Positions 24,516-33,657 of a DNA stretch of 64,000 nt are shown here, piece after piece. The notes under the pieces are model-generated. The model made no database searches and was not told the DNA's origin. It saw only the letters and a list, made by a program, of their open reading frames with translations. Origin of the DNA: Streptomyces chartreusis (lineage in GTDB: Bacteria; Actinomycetota; Actinomycetes; Streptomycetales; Streptomycetaceae); contig NZ_CP023689.1 in the NCBI RefSeq assembly GCF_008704715.1, forward strand, positions 9,672,001-9,736,000, given 5' to 3'. Position 1 is the stretch's first letter, and every line of letters starts with the position of its first letter. Both the position numbers and the translations under genes were made by a program.

Positions 24516-26006
24516 TCACGGCGCCGCGTTGAGCAGGTCGACGGCGCTGTGCTGCCGTGCCGCGTCCACCTTGTCGAGCGGGCCCGACCAGCGCAGTCCG
24601 TACTGATCGAGGGCGTTGCGGTCGCTCGAATGGGCACGGCTCGCCTGGCGCTGCAGGTAGGCCGTGTAGGGACGGTCCGGCAGTGCGGCGTTGAGCTTCC
24701 CCAGACCGCGCACGTGCGCGCCCTTGAAGGACGGCCCGTCGGCGCCGCAGTCGCCGCCCTCGCACGGGTCGCGCAGGATGCCCTCGGCGGTGTGCAGCGA
24801 GGAAGCCGTGGTCGCGGCATCGGCGATCTGCCGTGCCCGGTCGAGCAGCGCGCCGTCACCCGTGGCCCGGTGCAGCTCGGTGAGGGCGCCGAGCAGGACA
24901 CCTTGGTTGTACGACCAGACCGGCTGGCCGTTGTTGCGGCAAGTGCCCAGGTCGATACCGTCGTTGACCAGATTCGAGCCGTTGATCATTCCGGTGCCCT
25001 GGAACCAGGACCAGCCGGCCCGGGCCCGCTCCCGATACGTGGTGTCGCCCGGGATCCGGTTGTGCAGGGCCGCGTTGAGTTGGATGTAGAGGGAGTTGGC
25101 GATGGCGTTCTTGTAGGTTCTCGCCGTGCTCCACCACACTCCGCCGCCGCAGGTGCCGTCCCAGTACGCCGCCATGTGGTCGGCGTCGGTGCGGGCGGTG
25201 TCGAGGTAGCGCCGGTCGCCGGTCAGGTCGTAGGCGGCGACCCAGGCGAGCCCCCACCATCCGGTGTCGTCGATGTAGTCGTTGCGGAACTGCCCGTCCT
25301 GCGCGTTCAGGTTCAGGTCGTAGGTGCGGGAGATCGTGTACGAGTAACTCCCCATCCCCGACACACGGATGTTGTCGATGACCGAGGTCAGGGAATTGGC
25401 GGAGTTCCACCAGCCGGTGGTGTCGAACAGGCCGGTCGAGTAGTTGTAGAAGGTCATCAGCCCGGTGGCCGCCGCGGTGCGTCGGTCGCCCGAGTTCCAG
25501 GTGGTACGGGCCCACGACGTACAGGCGATCTCGACACGATCGCCGGCTTTGCCGCAGGCGCGCAGTGCGCCGACGCCGTGGTTGTTCCAGTCGTCCACGT
25601 TGTACATCAGCGTGCGCCGGCCTCGCTGGCCCACAGGAACGGTGGTGCTGCCGAGCTTGCTGCCGGAGCTCCAGGTGCGGCCGCCGTCGAAGGAGCGGTC
25701 GAGCCACACCTCGTCGCCGGGGCTGCCGTTGGCGATGGACGCCCAGCCCATCGCGTCGGCGTCGTCGAAGTACAGCACGATCGACCGACCGTGAAGGGTG
25801 GTCGTCACCGGGCTGCGATCGCCGGGGGACAGGGCGGGGTCGCGGGTGTCGCAGTACTTGTTGCAGATGGTCGCCGCGGCCGTGGCAGTGCCGGCGGCGG
25901 ACGCGGGCGGCGAGGCGATGCCCGCGACCAGCGCGAGGGCGATCGCCGCTGCCGACCGTCCGATGGTGGGGGGAATTGGTCTGCGGAGTCTTCGTACGGG
26001 AGTCAT
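24516..26006 (-). CDS. Secreted glycoside hydrolase family 76 enzyme with one N-terminal module
   Basis: A 496-residue paralogue of the next gene and first gene of the pair. The signal peptide is about residues 1-38. One copy of the unassigned module covers about 46-166 (GDEVWLDRSFDGGRTW, LMYNVDD, LRACG). The GH76 domain follows, with Asp246-Asp247 in YIDDTGWWGLAWVAAYDLTGDRRYLD, GGGVWWSTARTYKNAIANSLY and VWSYNQGVLLGAL. Tandem duplication plus divergence is the simple origin. The palindrome GAGAGCGCTCTC lies 98 bases upstream and probably controls both genes. Alpha-1,6-mannan is the family substrate; the actual specificity is not shown. Confidence 0.85.
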   Translation of the reverse strand: MTPVRRLRRPIPPTIGRSAAAIALALVAGIASPPASAAGTATAAATICNKYCDTRDPALSPGDRSPVTTTLHGRSIVLYFDDADAMGWASIANGSPGDEVWLDRSFDGGRTWSSGSKLGSTTVPVGQRGRRTLMYNVDDWNNHGVGALRACGKAGDRVEIACTSWARTTWNSGDRRTAAATGLMTFYNYSTGLFDTTGWWNSANSLTSVIDNIRVSGMGSYSYTISRTYDLNLNAQDGQFRNDYIDDTGWWGLAWVAAYDLTGDRRYLDTARTDADHMAAYWDGTCGGGVWWSTARTYKNAIANSLYIQLNAALHNRIPGDTTYRERARAGWSWFQGTGMINGSNLVNDGIDLGTCRNNGQPVWSYNQGVLLGALTELHRATGDGALLDRARQIADAATTASSLHTAEGILRDPCEGGDCGADGPSFKGAHVRGLGKLNAALPDRPYTAYLQRQASRAHSSDRNALDQYGLRWSGPLDKVDAARQHSAVDLLNAAP

Positions 26007-26103
26007 GGGGCCTCCCCGTCAGGGCGCCGCCCCCTTGCTTCGCCGACTGCGGCCTGAAGACGCCGGTGAAGGCGACAGCCCGGGGACGTGCTGTGAGTGA
26101 AAG

Positions 26104-26115
26104 AGAGCGCTCTCG
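26104..26115. promoter_or_regulatory. LacI-type palindrome GAGAGCGCTCTC
   Basis: A perfect 12-bp palindrome with an AGCGCT core in the 296-base region between the divergent GH76 and GH43 genes. It is 98 bases upstream of the GH76 start and 187 bases upstream of the GH43 start, so it more likely serves the GH76 operon. It resembles the site at 10319. Confidence 0.55.
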
Positions 26116-26253
26116 GAAGGTAATGACGGGACGACGGCTCGTCAATGGTGCGGAGGAGAACGGCCGTTGAGGGTTTACAGTCCCATTCCATCGATGTAAA
26201 AGAGAGTGTCCACGGAAGGGCATCCAGCCGGACCGTACGTCTGCGAGTCGCTT

Positions 26254-26265
26254 GACAACGTTATC
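26254..26265. promoter_or_regulatory. LacI-type operator GACAACGTTATC upstream of GH43
   Basis: A near-perfect palindrome (one mismatch to GACAACGTTGTC) ending 37 bases before the GH43 start codon. The same element occurs before the GH2 gene (42641-42652) and the GH127 gene (58595-58606). Confidence 0.65.
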
Positions 26266-26302
26266 GCCCGAGTGTCGGTTCTCGATCTCCGACGGAGGTC
26301 CC

Positions 26303-27805
26303 ATGCCTGTCAGATCGACCGGTTTCGTCGCCAAGTGCTGGGCCGCGCTACTCTCCGGCGGCCTGTTGGCGATGCTCTCGCCCTCCACCGCCGTGGCCCT
26401 GCCCGAGTACTCGACCGCCGAGGCGGGGAACCCCTTCGTCGACGGCTGGTACGCGGACCCCGACATCGCGATCTACGACGGCAAGTACTGGGTCTTCCCC
26501 ACGGCTTCGAAGCCCTACGCCGAGCAGACCCACCTCGACGCGTTCTCCTCGACCGACCTCATCAACTGGACCAAGCACAGCAACGTCCTGACGACGGCGG
26601 AGGTCACCTGGGCGAAGTACGCGGTGTGGGCGCCGGCGCCGGTCGAACGCGACGGCAAGTACTACCTGTACTTCGCCGCGAACGACATCCAGAACAACTC
26701 CCAGCTCGGCGGCATCGGCGTGGCCGTGGCCGACCGCCCCGAGGGCCCCTACAAGGACGCCCTCGGCAAGCCGCTGATCTCGCAGTTCCACAACGGGGCC
26801 CAGCCCATCGACCAGGACGTGTTCATCGACGACGACGGCCAGGCGTACATGTACTACGGCGGCTGGCACCACAACAACGTCGTCAAGCTCAACCCGGACA
26901 TGACCAGCCTGGGCACCTTCGACGACGGCTCGACCTACAAGGAGATCACCCCCGAGAACTACGTCGAGGGTTCCTACATGTTCAAGCGGAACGGCAAGTA
27001 CTACCTGATGTGGTCGGAGGGCGGCTGGACCGGCCCCGACTACTCGGTGTCGTACGCCATGTCGGACTCGCCGACCGGGCCCTTCCAGAAGATCGACAAG
27101 GTGCTCGCCCAGGACCCGGCGGTCGCCAAGGGCTCGGGCCACAACTCCGTCGTCAACGTGCCGGGCACCGACACCTGGTACATCTTCTACCACCGCCGTC
27201 CGCTCAGCGAGAGCGACGGCAACCACCGTCAACTGGCCTACGACCGCATGTACTTCAACCCGGACGGCACGATCCGGCGCATCGCGATGCAGGTGAAGGA
27301 CAACTTCGCCGACGGCAACGCCCTGGGCTGGAAGACGTACGGCGGGACGTGGTCGGTCGGCGGCGGGCGGTACAGGGCGGGACGCGACGTGGGAGCCAAG
27401 TCGCTCCTCGACACCAATTTCGCGGACTTCACGTACGACGCCGACGTCACGGTGAACTCGGGCGGCGGGGACGCCGGGCTGATGTTCCGGGTGGCCAAGC
27501 CGTCGGTCGGCCCGGACAGTTACTCGGGCTACTACGCGGGTATCAGCCCGAGCGGCAAGGTGGTCCTCGGCCGGGCGAACGGCTCCTGGACCGAGCTGGG
27601 CACCGCCCGGACATCCGTCGCGCCCGGCTCGACACACCGAATACGTGTCACCGCCGTCGGCTCGTCGATCAAGGTGTTCGTCGACGACATGAAGACGCCG
27701 AAGATCTCGGTCAGCGACGGCACTTACACGAGCGGCGCGAACGGCGTCCGAGTCTTCAACGCCGCCGCGTCCTTCGACAACGTGGCCGTCGGAGCCGCCC
27801 GGTGA
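26303..27805 (+). CDS. Secreted glycoside hydrolase family 43 enzyme (arabinosidase/xylosidase type) with C-terminal LamG/DUF1080-like domain
   Basis: A 500-residue exported enzyme. GGAGG four bases before ATG 26303 fixes the start, and the operator at 26254 lies in the leader. After a signal peptide (about 1-33) comes a five-bladed GH43 propeller with catalytic base Asp52 (YADPDI), the pKa-tuning Asp in PIDQDVFIDDDG (about 170-172) and acid Glu222 (YVEGSYMF). GHNSVV and FYHRRPL close the active site. Residues about 350-500 form a jelly-roll with DNFADG, GGGDAGLMFRVAK and YYAGISPSGKVVLGR, like laminin-G/CBM66-type domains. The presence of the base Asp argues against the galactanase subgroup that lacks it. 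Arabinan or arabinoxylan is the likely substrate. Confidence 0.85.
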   Translation: MPVRSTGFVAKCWAALLSGGLLAMLSPSTAVALPEYSTAEAGNPFVDGWYADPDIAIYDGKYWVFPTASKPYAEQTHLDAFSSTDLINWTKHSNVLTTAEVTWAKYAVWAPAPVERDGKYYLYFAANDIQNNSQLGGIGVAVADRPEGPYKDALGKPLISQFHNGAQPIDQDVFIDDDGQAYMYYGGWHHNNVVKLNPDMTSLGTFDDGSTYKEITPENYVEGSYMFKRNGKYYLMWSEGGWTGPDYSVSYAMSDSPTGPFQKIDKVLAQDPAVAKGSGHNSVVNVPGTDTWYIFYHRRPLSESDGNHRQLAYDRMYFNPDGTIRRIAMQVKDNFADGNALGWKTYGGTWSVGGGRYRAGRDVGAKSLLDTNFADFTYDADVTVNSGGGDAGLMFRVAKPSVGPDSYSGYYAGISPSGKVVLGRANGSWTELGTARTSVAPGSTHRIRVTAVGSSIKVFVDDMKTPKISVSDGTYTSGANGVRVFNAAASFDNVAVGAAR

Positions 27806-27877
27806 CGTGAGGGATGCCCCAGGCCGGGAGCATGCACGGACCCTCGACTGTCAGTGGGGCGTGGCACGATCACGGGC

Positions 27878-28651
27878 ATGACGGCGATCGACGCGCAGCT
27901 CATCCACGAGACGGCTGCGAAGCATGGCGTTCCGGGCTCTGTCGCGGAGGAGCTGCTGGTCCGTAGCCGGCCCTGCGTCTACCTCGTGCAGTACGAGGAA
28001 GTGCCGGCATCCCTGCGGGAGCAGGCCCGGCCTGCCGCACGGACCGGCGGGCTTCCCGCGTTGCCGGAGGGAGCGGAGTGGCCCGACGGGAGAGAGCCGT
28101 TGATACTCAGCGTCGACTGCGCGGCCCTGCCCCGTGATGCCCTGGACATCGAACTCCCCGCCGACGGGCACCTGTTGTTCTTCAGCGACATCGAATACCC
28201 GCCGGACTCCTCCGCGGTGCTCCATGTCCCTGCCGGAACTCCTACGACAGAGCACCCCGGGACGTATGACTTCGACGGCGAGTCCATGCAGGTCAGGGTC
28301 TATGAGTCCCACACTCTGTATCCCCTGGTCGGACTGACCCTCGACGAAGACTGGCGAGATGCCCCAGCAGCTGAAGCATTCGCGAAGGGGCACGACGACG
28401 TACTGGACCGGTTCGAGGAAGACTTCCTGGAAGCAGCAGCCGGCGGAACCCGCCCCGGCGTCTGCGTGCAGATCGGCGGCTTCTCCAACTCATGGGACAT
28501 GGCCCCGGACACGGACGGCCTGGTGCTCCTCGCACAGCTGGCGGGGCAGGCGATCGACTACGAGGTGTTCACCCTGAACCTCATCGTGGGCACCCGCGAG
28601 GACATCGCCGCGCGACGGTACGACCGACTCCAGTACGAGCAGCAGTGCTGA
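27878..28651 (+). CDS. DUF1963 (YwqG-like) family protein
   Basis: A 257-residue cytosolic protein of the DUF1963 family, recognised by GGLPALPEGAEWP near residues 57-69, LPADGHLLFFSDIEYPPD and the C-terminal GFSNSWDMAPDTDGLVLLAQL. The family is widespread and without an assigned function. The ATG at 27878 is preferred over an in-frame GTG 24 bases upstream because the family begins here. It stands alone between the GH43 gene and the convergent nhaA gene. Confidence 0.75.
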   Translation: MTAIDAQLIHETAAKHGVPGSVAEELLVRSRPCVYLVQYEEVPASLREQARPAARTGGLPALPEGAEWPDGREPLILSVDCAALPRDALDIELPADGHLLFFSDIEYPPDSSAVLHVPAGTPTTEHPGTYDFDGESMQVRVYESHTLYPLVGLTLDEDWRDAPAAEAFAKGHDDVLDRFEEDFLEAAAGGTRPGVCVQIGGFSNSWDMAPDTDGLVLLAQLAGQAIDYEVFTLNLIVGTREDIAARRYDRLQYEQQC

Positions 28652-28697
28652 GCCACGCCCCATTGCGGAGCGGGGGAGAGCGACATGGCGGACGCGC

Positions 28698-30599
28698 TCA
28701 GCTCGCCGACTTCGACGGTCCGGCCTGCGCGGCAAGCACTCGCTGCCGGGCCTGCTCGACAGCCTGCGTCAGGGCTGCGATGTCGTAGGCACCCTGGTGG
28801 CGGCGTCCGTTGATGAAGAACGTGGGTGTACCCGACACCCCGCTCAGGTCCGCGGAATCGATGTCCTCCGCGACACGCCGCGCGCCCCGTCGCTGCTCCA
28901 GGTCGTCCCGGAACCGCGCCATGTCGAGACCGAGTTCCTGCGCATACCGCAGCAGGTCCTCGATGCCGAGGGCGTCCTGCCGCTCGAGCAGCAGATCGTG
29001 CATCTCCCAGAACTTCCCCTGGCGTGCGGCGGCTTCCGACGCCTCGGCCGCCAGCTCCGCGTCGGGGTGCACATCCGACAGCGGCAGGTGCCGCCACACA
29101 TAGCGGACGTCGTGCTCGTGACCCAGTAGTTCCCGCACGACCGGTTCGGCCTGCCCGCAGTACGGGCACTCGAAGTCGCCGTACTCCACCACCGTGACCG
29201 CTGCCTTCTCGGGCCCGCGGATCCGGTCGTGGCGGACGTCGACGGCGACCGCCAGATCTGTCAGCGTCTCGGTCGTGCCGAGCAGGGCCCGTGCTCTGCG
29301 GGCCTCCGGCAGCAGTCCGATGACGCCCGAGACCGCCCAGCTGAGGACGAAGGCAGCGACCAGGGTGGTGAGGACACCGATGCGCGCCTGGTCCAGTTCC
29401 TCGCCCTCGAAGGCGTGGGAGGCGATCAACAAGGACACGGTGAAGGCCGCCCCGGCGACGGCACCGCCCGCGGTGACCGAACCCCAGCCCACGTTGGGAC
29501 GCAGGCGACCGCCCGTCAGCACCTGTGCACCCGCCATCGAGCCCACGACCCCGATCACTTTGCCGGCCGCGCAGCCGCAAACAATGCCCAGCGTGATGGG
29601 GGAGGTGAACGCTTCTTCCAGCTTGGCGCCGCTCAGCTCGATGCCGGCGTTGGCCAGCGCGAACAGGGGCACGATGCCGTAGCTCACCCAGGGCAGGAAC
29701 TTCTGCTCCAGCCGCTCATTGGGGGAGATCGCCGCGGCGAGGCCCTGTACCGCGGAGCGCTGCAACTCCGGGGTGGGCTGCTCGCGGAAGAGACGGAACA
29801 GCTGGCTCGCCCGTTCGAGGTCACCCCGTGGCGCCGGGTAGGCGACGACCAGGGCGCCTACGGCCAGACCCGTCACGACTGGGTCGATCCCGGCCTCGTA
29901 CAGCGCGACCCACACCACCACGGACAGGACGGCGCAGGGTGCGCTCTTGCGGATGCCCACCAACCGCAGGACGGCGATGATCAGCAGCACGCCCAGCGCC
30001 ACCAGCAGTGCCGGCAGATGGATGCCCTCGCTGTAGAAGACGGCGATCACCAGCAGCGCGAGCAGATCGTCGACCACGGAGATCGACAGCATGAAAGCGC
30101 GCAGGGATGCCGGCAGCCGTGAGCCGAGTACGGCCAGGATGCCCAGGGCGAAGGCGGTGTCGGTCGACATCGCCGTACCCCAGCCGTGCACCGAATCATG
30201 ACCGGCGTTGATCGCGATGTAGATCGCCGCGGGTACGACCATGCTTCCTAGGCCGGCCGCGGCGCTGAGCAGCACCCAGCGGCGGTCCCGCAGTTCCCCC
30301 ATGTCGAACTCGCGCCGCGCCTCCAGGCCGACCACGAAGAAGAACAGACTCATCAGCCCGGCATTGATCCACTCGTGCAGGTCGAGTGAGAGATGGTGGG
30401 TGTCGAAGCCGATGGTGAAGTGCGCTCCCCACACCTCTTCGTAGGAGTGCGCATCGACGTTGGCCCACACCAGGGCCGCGGCCACGGCTGCCAGCAACAG
30501 AGCGGCGCTGCCCGTCTCGGTCTGCACGAACGTCCGCCAACGCGCCCTGGTCTGGTTGGACAGGGTCTCACTCGCCTCGCTGGGGTCTTGGCCGCTCAC
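28698..30599 (-). CDS. nhaA: Na+/H+ antiporter NhaA fused to a DsbA-like thioredoxin domain
   Basis: A 633-residue fusion. Residues about 1-420 are NhaA, with SLFFFVVGLEARREF, AMSTDTAFALGILAVLG and the ion-binding Asp pair in SISVVDDLLALLVIA. Residues about 440-620 form a DsbA/FrnE-type thioredoxin domain with CPYC (VVEYGDFECPYCGQ) and the cis-Pro region SGTPTFFINGRRH. The tail would sit on one side of the membrane and might couple redox state to antiport, but no mechanism is established. Similar fusions are known in Actinobacteria. The start is uncertain: a GTG at 30599 or an upstream in-frame start at 30653; neither has a strong ribosome binding site. Confidence 0.85.
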   Translation of the reverse strand: MSGQDPSEASETLSNQTRARWRTFVQTETGSAALLLAAVAAALVWANVDAHSYEEVWGAHFTIGFDTHHLSLDLHEWINAGLMSLFFFVVGLEARREFDMGELRDRRWVLLSAAAGLGSMVVPAAIYIAINAGHDSVHGWGTAMSTDTAFALGILAVLGSRLPASLRAFMLSISVVDDLLALLVIAVFYSEGIHLPALLVALGVLLIIAVLRLVGIRKSAPCAVLSVVVWVALYEAGIDPVVTGLAVGALVVAYPAPRGDLERASQLFRLFREQPTPELQRSAVQGLAAAISPNERLEQKFLPWVSYGIVPLFALANAGIELSGAKLEEAFTSPITLGIVCGCAAGKVIGVVGSMAGAQVLTGGRLRPNVGWGSVTAGGAVAGAAFTVSLLIASHAFEGEELDQARIGVLTTLVAAFVLSWAVSGVIGLLPEARRARALLGTTETLTDLAVAVDVRHDRIRGPEKAAVTVVEYGDFECPYCGQAEPVVRELLGHEHDVRYVWRHLPLSDVHPDAELAAEASEAAARQGKFWEMHDLLLERQDALGIEDLLRYAQELGLDMARFRDDLEQRRGARRVAEDIDSADLSGVSGTPTFFINGRRHQGAYDIAALTQAVEQARQRVLAAQAGPSKSAS

Positions 30600-30723
30600 C
30601 CGGCCAATTATCGCCACCGGCGCTGGCGCGGCCCGCAGACAGCTTGCCGCCACCGCTGTTTACCCCTGAAGGCCCACCCGGACGGCAGATGACGACGCGG
30701 CGCCGAGCAAGCCATGGGCCGGT

Positions 30724-30750
30724 CCCGGGGGCGATGGAAACGCCCCCGGG
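30724..30750 (-). terminator. Hairpin terminator of the beta-helix gene
   Basis: CCCGGGGGCG pairs perfectly with CGCCCCCGGG over 10 bp around a seven-base loop, 31 bases beyond the stop of the minus-strand gene ending at 30781. Confidence 0.7.
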
Positions 30751-30780
30751 GCCTCCCGCCGATGCGGGATCAGACATGGA

Positions 30781-33351
30781 TCAGGGGAACTGCGTGACCT
30801 TGGACGGAACGGTGTCCGTCCCCGACGTCGGCGCTCCCGTGTCATTGATGACGTGGCGGTACTGACCCTTGCCGCCGAGGGAGATCACCATCAGGTGGCG
30901 CATCTTGATGCCGGGCTTGACCGGCACCTGGAAGCCGTGGTGCTGGACGATGGTGTCGTCCGAGGTGTAGTTGCAGTAGCTTCCCAGCGCCCACGCCTCG
31001 TGCTCGTTCACCGTGTCGGCGACCTTGTAGGCCGCGTATCCGACGATGCCGTCATGGGTGATGGCGGCCTCGTTCGGGGCGTCGTAGGCCTTCTCGTTCT
31101 GGAAGAAGATCGTGCGGCCGCGCTCGCCGCTCCAGAACACGTCGTACTTGTTGAAGTGCTCCACGAACAGTCCGGTGGTCAGGACGTCGTCGCCGTTGAC
31201 GCGAAGCCCGTAGTCGGCCCGGTTGGTGTCCCAGCCGACTCCCTCACCGTGGTCGGCACGCCAGATCCAGGTGTGGTCGATGAGCACGTCGTCGCTGTTG
31301 ACGACGACCGAGTTCGTGGCGAGCCCCGGACCCGCGCCGCCGATGCGGACGAACACGTCTTGCATGGTGGTGGGGTTGGCGGAGTGGTCGGCCGACGCGC
31401 CGGGCTCGCCGATCCGCAGCAACGTGTCCGAGTTGGACGGTCCGGCGTCGATCAGGAAACCGGCGAGCCGCACGCCGTCGACGTCCGCCACGTGCATGGC
31501 GTCGACGCCCCCGTCGGGGATGATCGTGGCCAGGCCCAGCCCGAGGACGACGGTGTTGGCCCGGTCCACCTCGATGGTCTGGTCGATGTGGTACACGCCG
31601 GGCGTGAACAGCAGGTTGAGGCCCTGGTCCAGCGCCGCGTTGATGGTGGCGGCCGTCGCACCGGGCTTGACCACGTAGAACTGGTCCAGCGGCAGGGACG
31701 ACCCGCCGGCGTTCGCCGGCCAGGACACACCGCGCGAGTTGGTGCGCTTGGCGGGCACGAAGACCTTGTAGGTGTTGCCGTCCAGGTAGAGGAACGGCTT
31801 CTCCCGGGAGATCGGGGTGGTGTCGAACGTGGTGTACGGCCCGGTGGCGAAGTTGGTCGCGGGCGCGCCCTCGACACCGGTGAACGTCATGTTCCACACG
31901 CCGTTGGTCCAGCCGCCGACGGAGCTGTCGCGGGTGTACCACTGCTGCTGGCTGTACGGACCGACGGTGCCGTCGATCTTCGAATCGGCGATGTATCCGC
32001 CGGAGGCCCAGCCGTAGCCGTTGGGGGCGAGGTTGAGGCCGCCCTTGACGTGGATCCGCCTGAACGGCGCGGCCTGGGCGACCGCCCATCGGTCGGTGCC
32101 GTTGGACGGAGTGACGGCCAGGTTCTCCGCCGAACGCCAGAAGTTCTGGGTGGCGTTCCCGTTGAACCAGCCCGCGTCGACGGTGATGTCACCGTTGATC
32201 TGGACGTCGTCGGGGTTGAGGCCGAGGCCCGACACGGAGGTGTAGAAGCCCAGTTGGGCGTTGATGTCGTTGTAGGTGCCCGGCTTCATCAGGAACTGGT
32301 AGCGACCGCTGCCGAACTGGCTTGCCTCCTGCTGCGCGAAGACCTGGTCGAACCTCTGCTGCAGGTTCGGCGTGGAGGGGTCCACGACGATGACGTTCGG
32401 GCCCAGGTCACCGCCGCCCTCGATGGGACCGCTGCCACCGGACTCGGTGTGCACGGAGACCTCCCAGAGGGAGTAGCCGTAGCCGGTCCCGCGGGCCGTG
32501 CCCAGGATGCGTACGTAGCGGCCCGAGCCGTCGACCTCGTAGGAGGCCTGGCCGCCGGTCGCCCCGGTCACCTCCTTGACGGTGCTCCAGTCCTGTCCGT
32601 TGCCGGAGGTCTGGATCCGGAAGTCCTTGGCGTACGCGGCCTCCCAGTTCAGGTCGACCTTGCACACGTCGCGCGCCGATCCCAGGTCGACCTGGACCCA
32701 CTGCGGGTCGGAGGCCTGGCTCGACCAGCGGGTGCCGGTGTCACCGTCGAACGCGGCCGAGGCGGGTGTACCGGCGTTCTCGACCGAGGAGGCGGAAGAG
32801 GCCTTGCCGCGGGCGGCGTTGGCCGTGTCGCAGGACGCAGGCTGGGTGCCGCCGGTGGTGCCGAAGACCTGGAACTCCCACAGGGAGTAGCCCCATGGCG
32901 TGGCCCGGCTGAGCCCTTGCATCCGTACGTAGCGGGCCTGCCCCGACACATCCACGGTGTCGACGCCGCCGTCGCTGCCCGTCACGGTCTTGGCGTCGCT
33001 CCAGCCGGCGCCGTCCTGCGAGAACTGGATCTTGTAGTCCTTGCCGTATGCGGCTTCCCAGTCGAGTACGACCCGGGTGACGGAGGCCGTGGCGCCCAGG
33101 TCCACCTGTAGCCACTGGTTGTCGCTCGCGGCCGAGGACCACCTGGTGCCCCGGTCACCGTCCACCGCGCCGGCGGCGGGCGTCGCGGCGTTCTCGTTCG
33201 AGGAGGACATGACGCTCTTGCCCTGGGACAGTGGCGTTTCGGCTGCCGCGGCGGGCAGTTGGGCGGGGAGGGTGATCAGCGCCGCGGTGGCGATCAGCGA
33301 GACACCCAGCGCTCTGCGTCTGAGGCGTCCGGCGACATTCATGAGTCTCAT
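30781..33351 (-). CDS. Secreted right-handed beta-helix protein with two F5/8 type C (CBM32-like) domains
   Basis: An 856-residue exported protein (signal about 1-38). Two discoidin/CBM32-like domains follow at about 40-168 and 172-303, both with the pattern DGDxGTRWSS, W(L/V)QVDLG, W(E)AAY and YSLWEF. From about 320 to 845 is a beta-helix with recurrent GV/GL turns (YQFLMKPGTYNDINAQLGFY, GLGLNPDDVQINGDI, IIPDGGVDAMHVADVDGV, DVLIDHTWIWRADHGEG). The fold is like polysaccharide lyases and GH55/GH87-type hydrolases, but no family-defining motif could be assigned, so substrate and reaction are unknown. Proteins of this kind are often carried under the misleading name adenylyl cyclase. A hairpin terminator follows. 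Confidence 0.75.
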   Translation of the reverse strand: MRLMNVAGRLRRRALGVSLIATAALITLPAQLPAAAAETPLSQGKSVMSSSNENAATPAAGAVDGDRGTRWSSAASDNQWLQVDLGATASVTRVVLDWEAAYGKDYKIQFSQDGAGWSDAKTVTGSDGGVDTVDVSGQARYVRMQGLSRATPWGYSLWEFQVFGTTGGTQPASCDTANAARGKASSASSVENAGTPASAAFDGDTGTRWSSQASDPQWVQVDLGSARDVCKVDLNWEAAYAKDFRIQTSGNGQDWSTVKEVTGATGGQASYEVDGSGRYVRILGTARGTGYGYSLWEVSVHTESGGSGPIEGGGDLGPNVIVVDPSTPNLQQRFDQVFAQQEASQFGSGRYQFLMKPGTYNDINAQLGFYTSVSGLGLNPDDVQINGDITVDAGWFNGNATQNFWRSAENLAVTPSNGTDRWAVAQAAPFRRIHVKGGLNLAPNGYGWASGGYIADSKIDGTVGPYSQQQWYTRDSSVGGWTNGVWNMTFTGVEGAPATNFATGPYTTFDTTPISREKPFLYLDGNTYKVFVPAKRTNSRGVSWPANAGGSSLPLDQFYVVKPGATAATINAALDQGLNLLFTPGVYHIDQTIEVDRANTVVLGLGLATIIPDGGVDAMHVADVDGVRLAGFLIDAGPSNSDTLLRIGEPGASADHSANPTTMQDVFVRIGGAGPGLATNSVVVNSDDVLIDHTWIWRADHGEGVGWDTNRADYGLRVNGDDVLTTGLFVEHFNKYDVFWSGERGRTIFFQNEKAYDAPNEAAITHDGIVGYAAYKVADTVNEHEAWALGSYCNYTSDDTIVQHHGFQVPVKPGIKMRHLMVISLGGKGQYRHVINDTGAPTSGTDTVPSKVTQFP

Positions 33352-33657
33352 GCATCAGCTTTCTGCGGGAGCGGTGCGGGATTCGGACGAGCCTGCTTCC
33401 TGCAGCGCGAGCGGACCGCCGCGATGGTGCCGCGACGATCCGCATCGCTTGTGTGCCAAGGCATGCCGGAGGGCAACACAGCAGTACAGCAACTTAGTTC
33501 ACGCTTTGATTTAAGTGGCGCGGCAATCTGTGGGCAACCCCTTGGACATGGTTTTGTCGCGGGGCGCGCAATTCGGGAGCGGGGCGGGGGGTAGGCCGAG
33601 CTTCGGCGTGGGGGAGCGGGGGAGGGGGCCGGGCTGTGGCGCAGCACGTTGGTGCCG
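33352..33657. other. Upstream region of the beta-helix gene
   Basis: About 306 bases without a gene. A locally AT-rich part around 33485-33520 (AACTTAGTTCACGCTTTGAT and following) is the best promoter candidate for the minus-strand beta-helix gene; only weak 5-bp arms (33492-33496 and 33512-33516) flank it. No CAACGTTG or AGCGCT palindrome was seen. Confidence 0.4.

Noticed and set aside
22608..26006. Sialidase (BNR/Asp-box) identity for the two GH76 proteins
   Set aside because: Asp-box-like motifs occur only once per N-terminal module, while the catalytic part has the GH76 Asp-Asp motif and (alpha/alpha)6 pattern.
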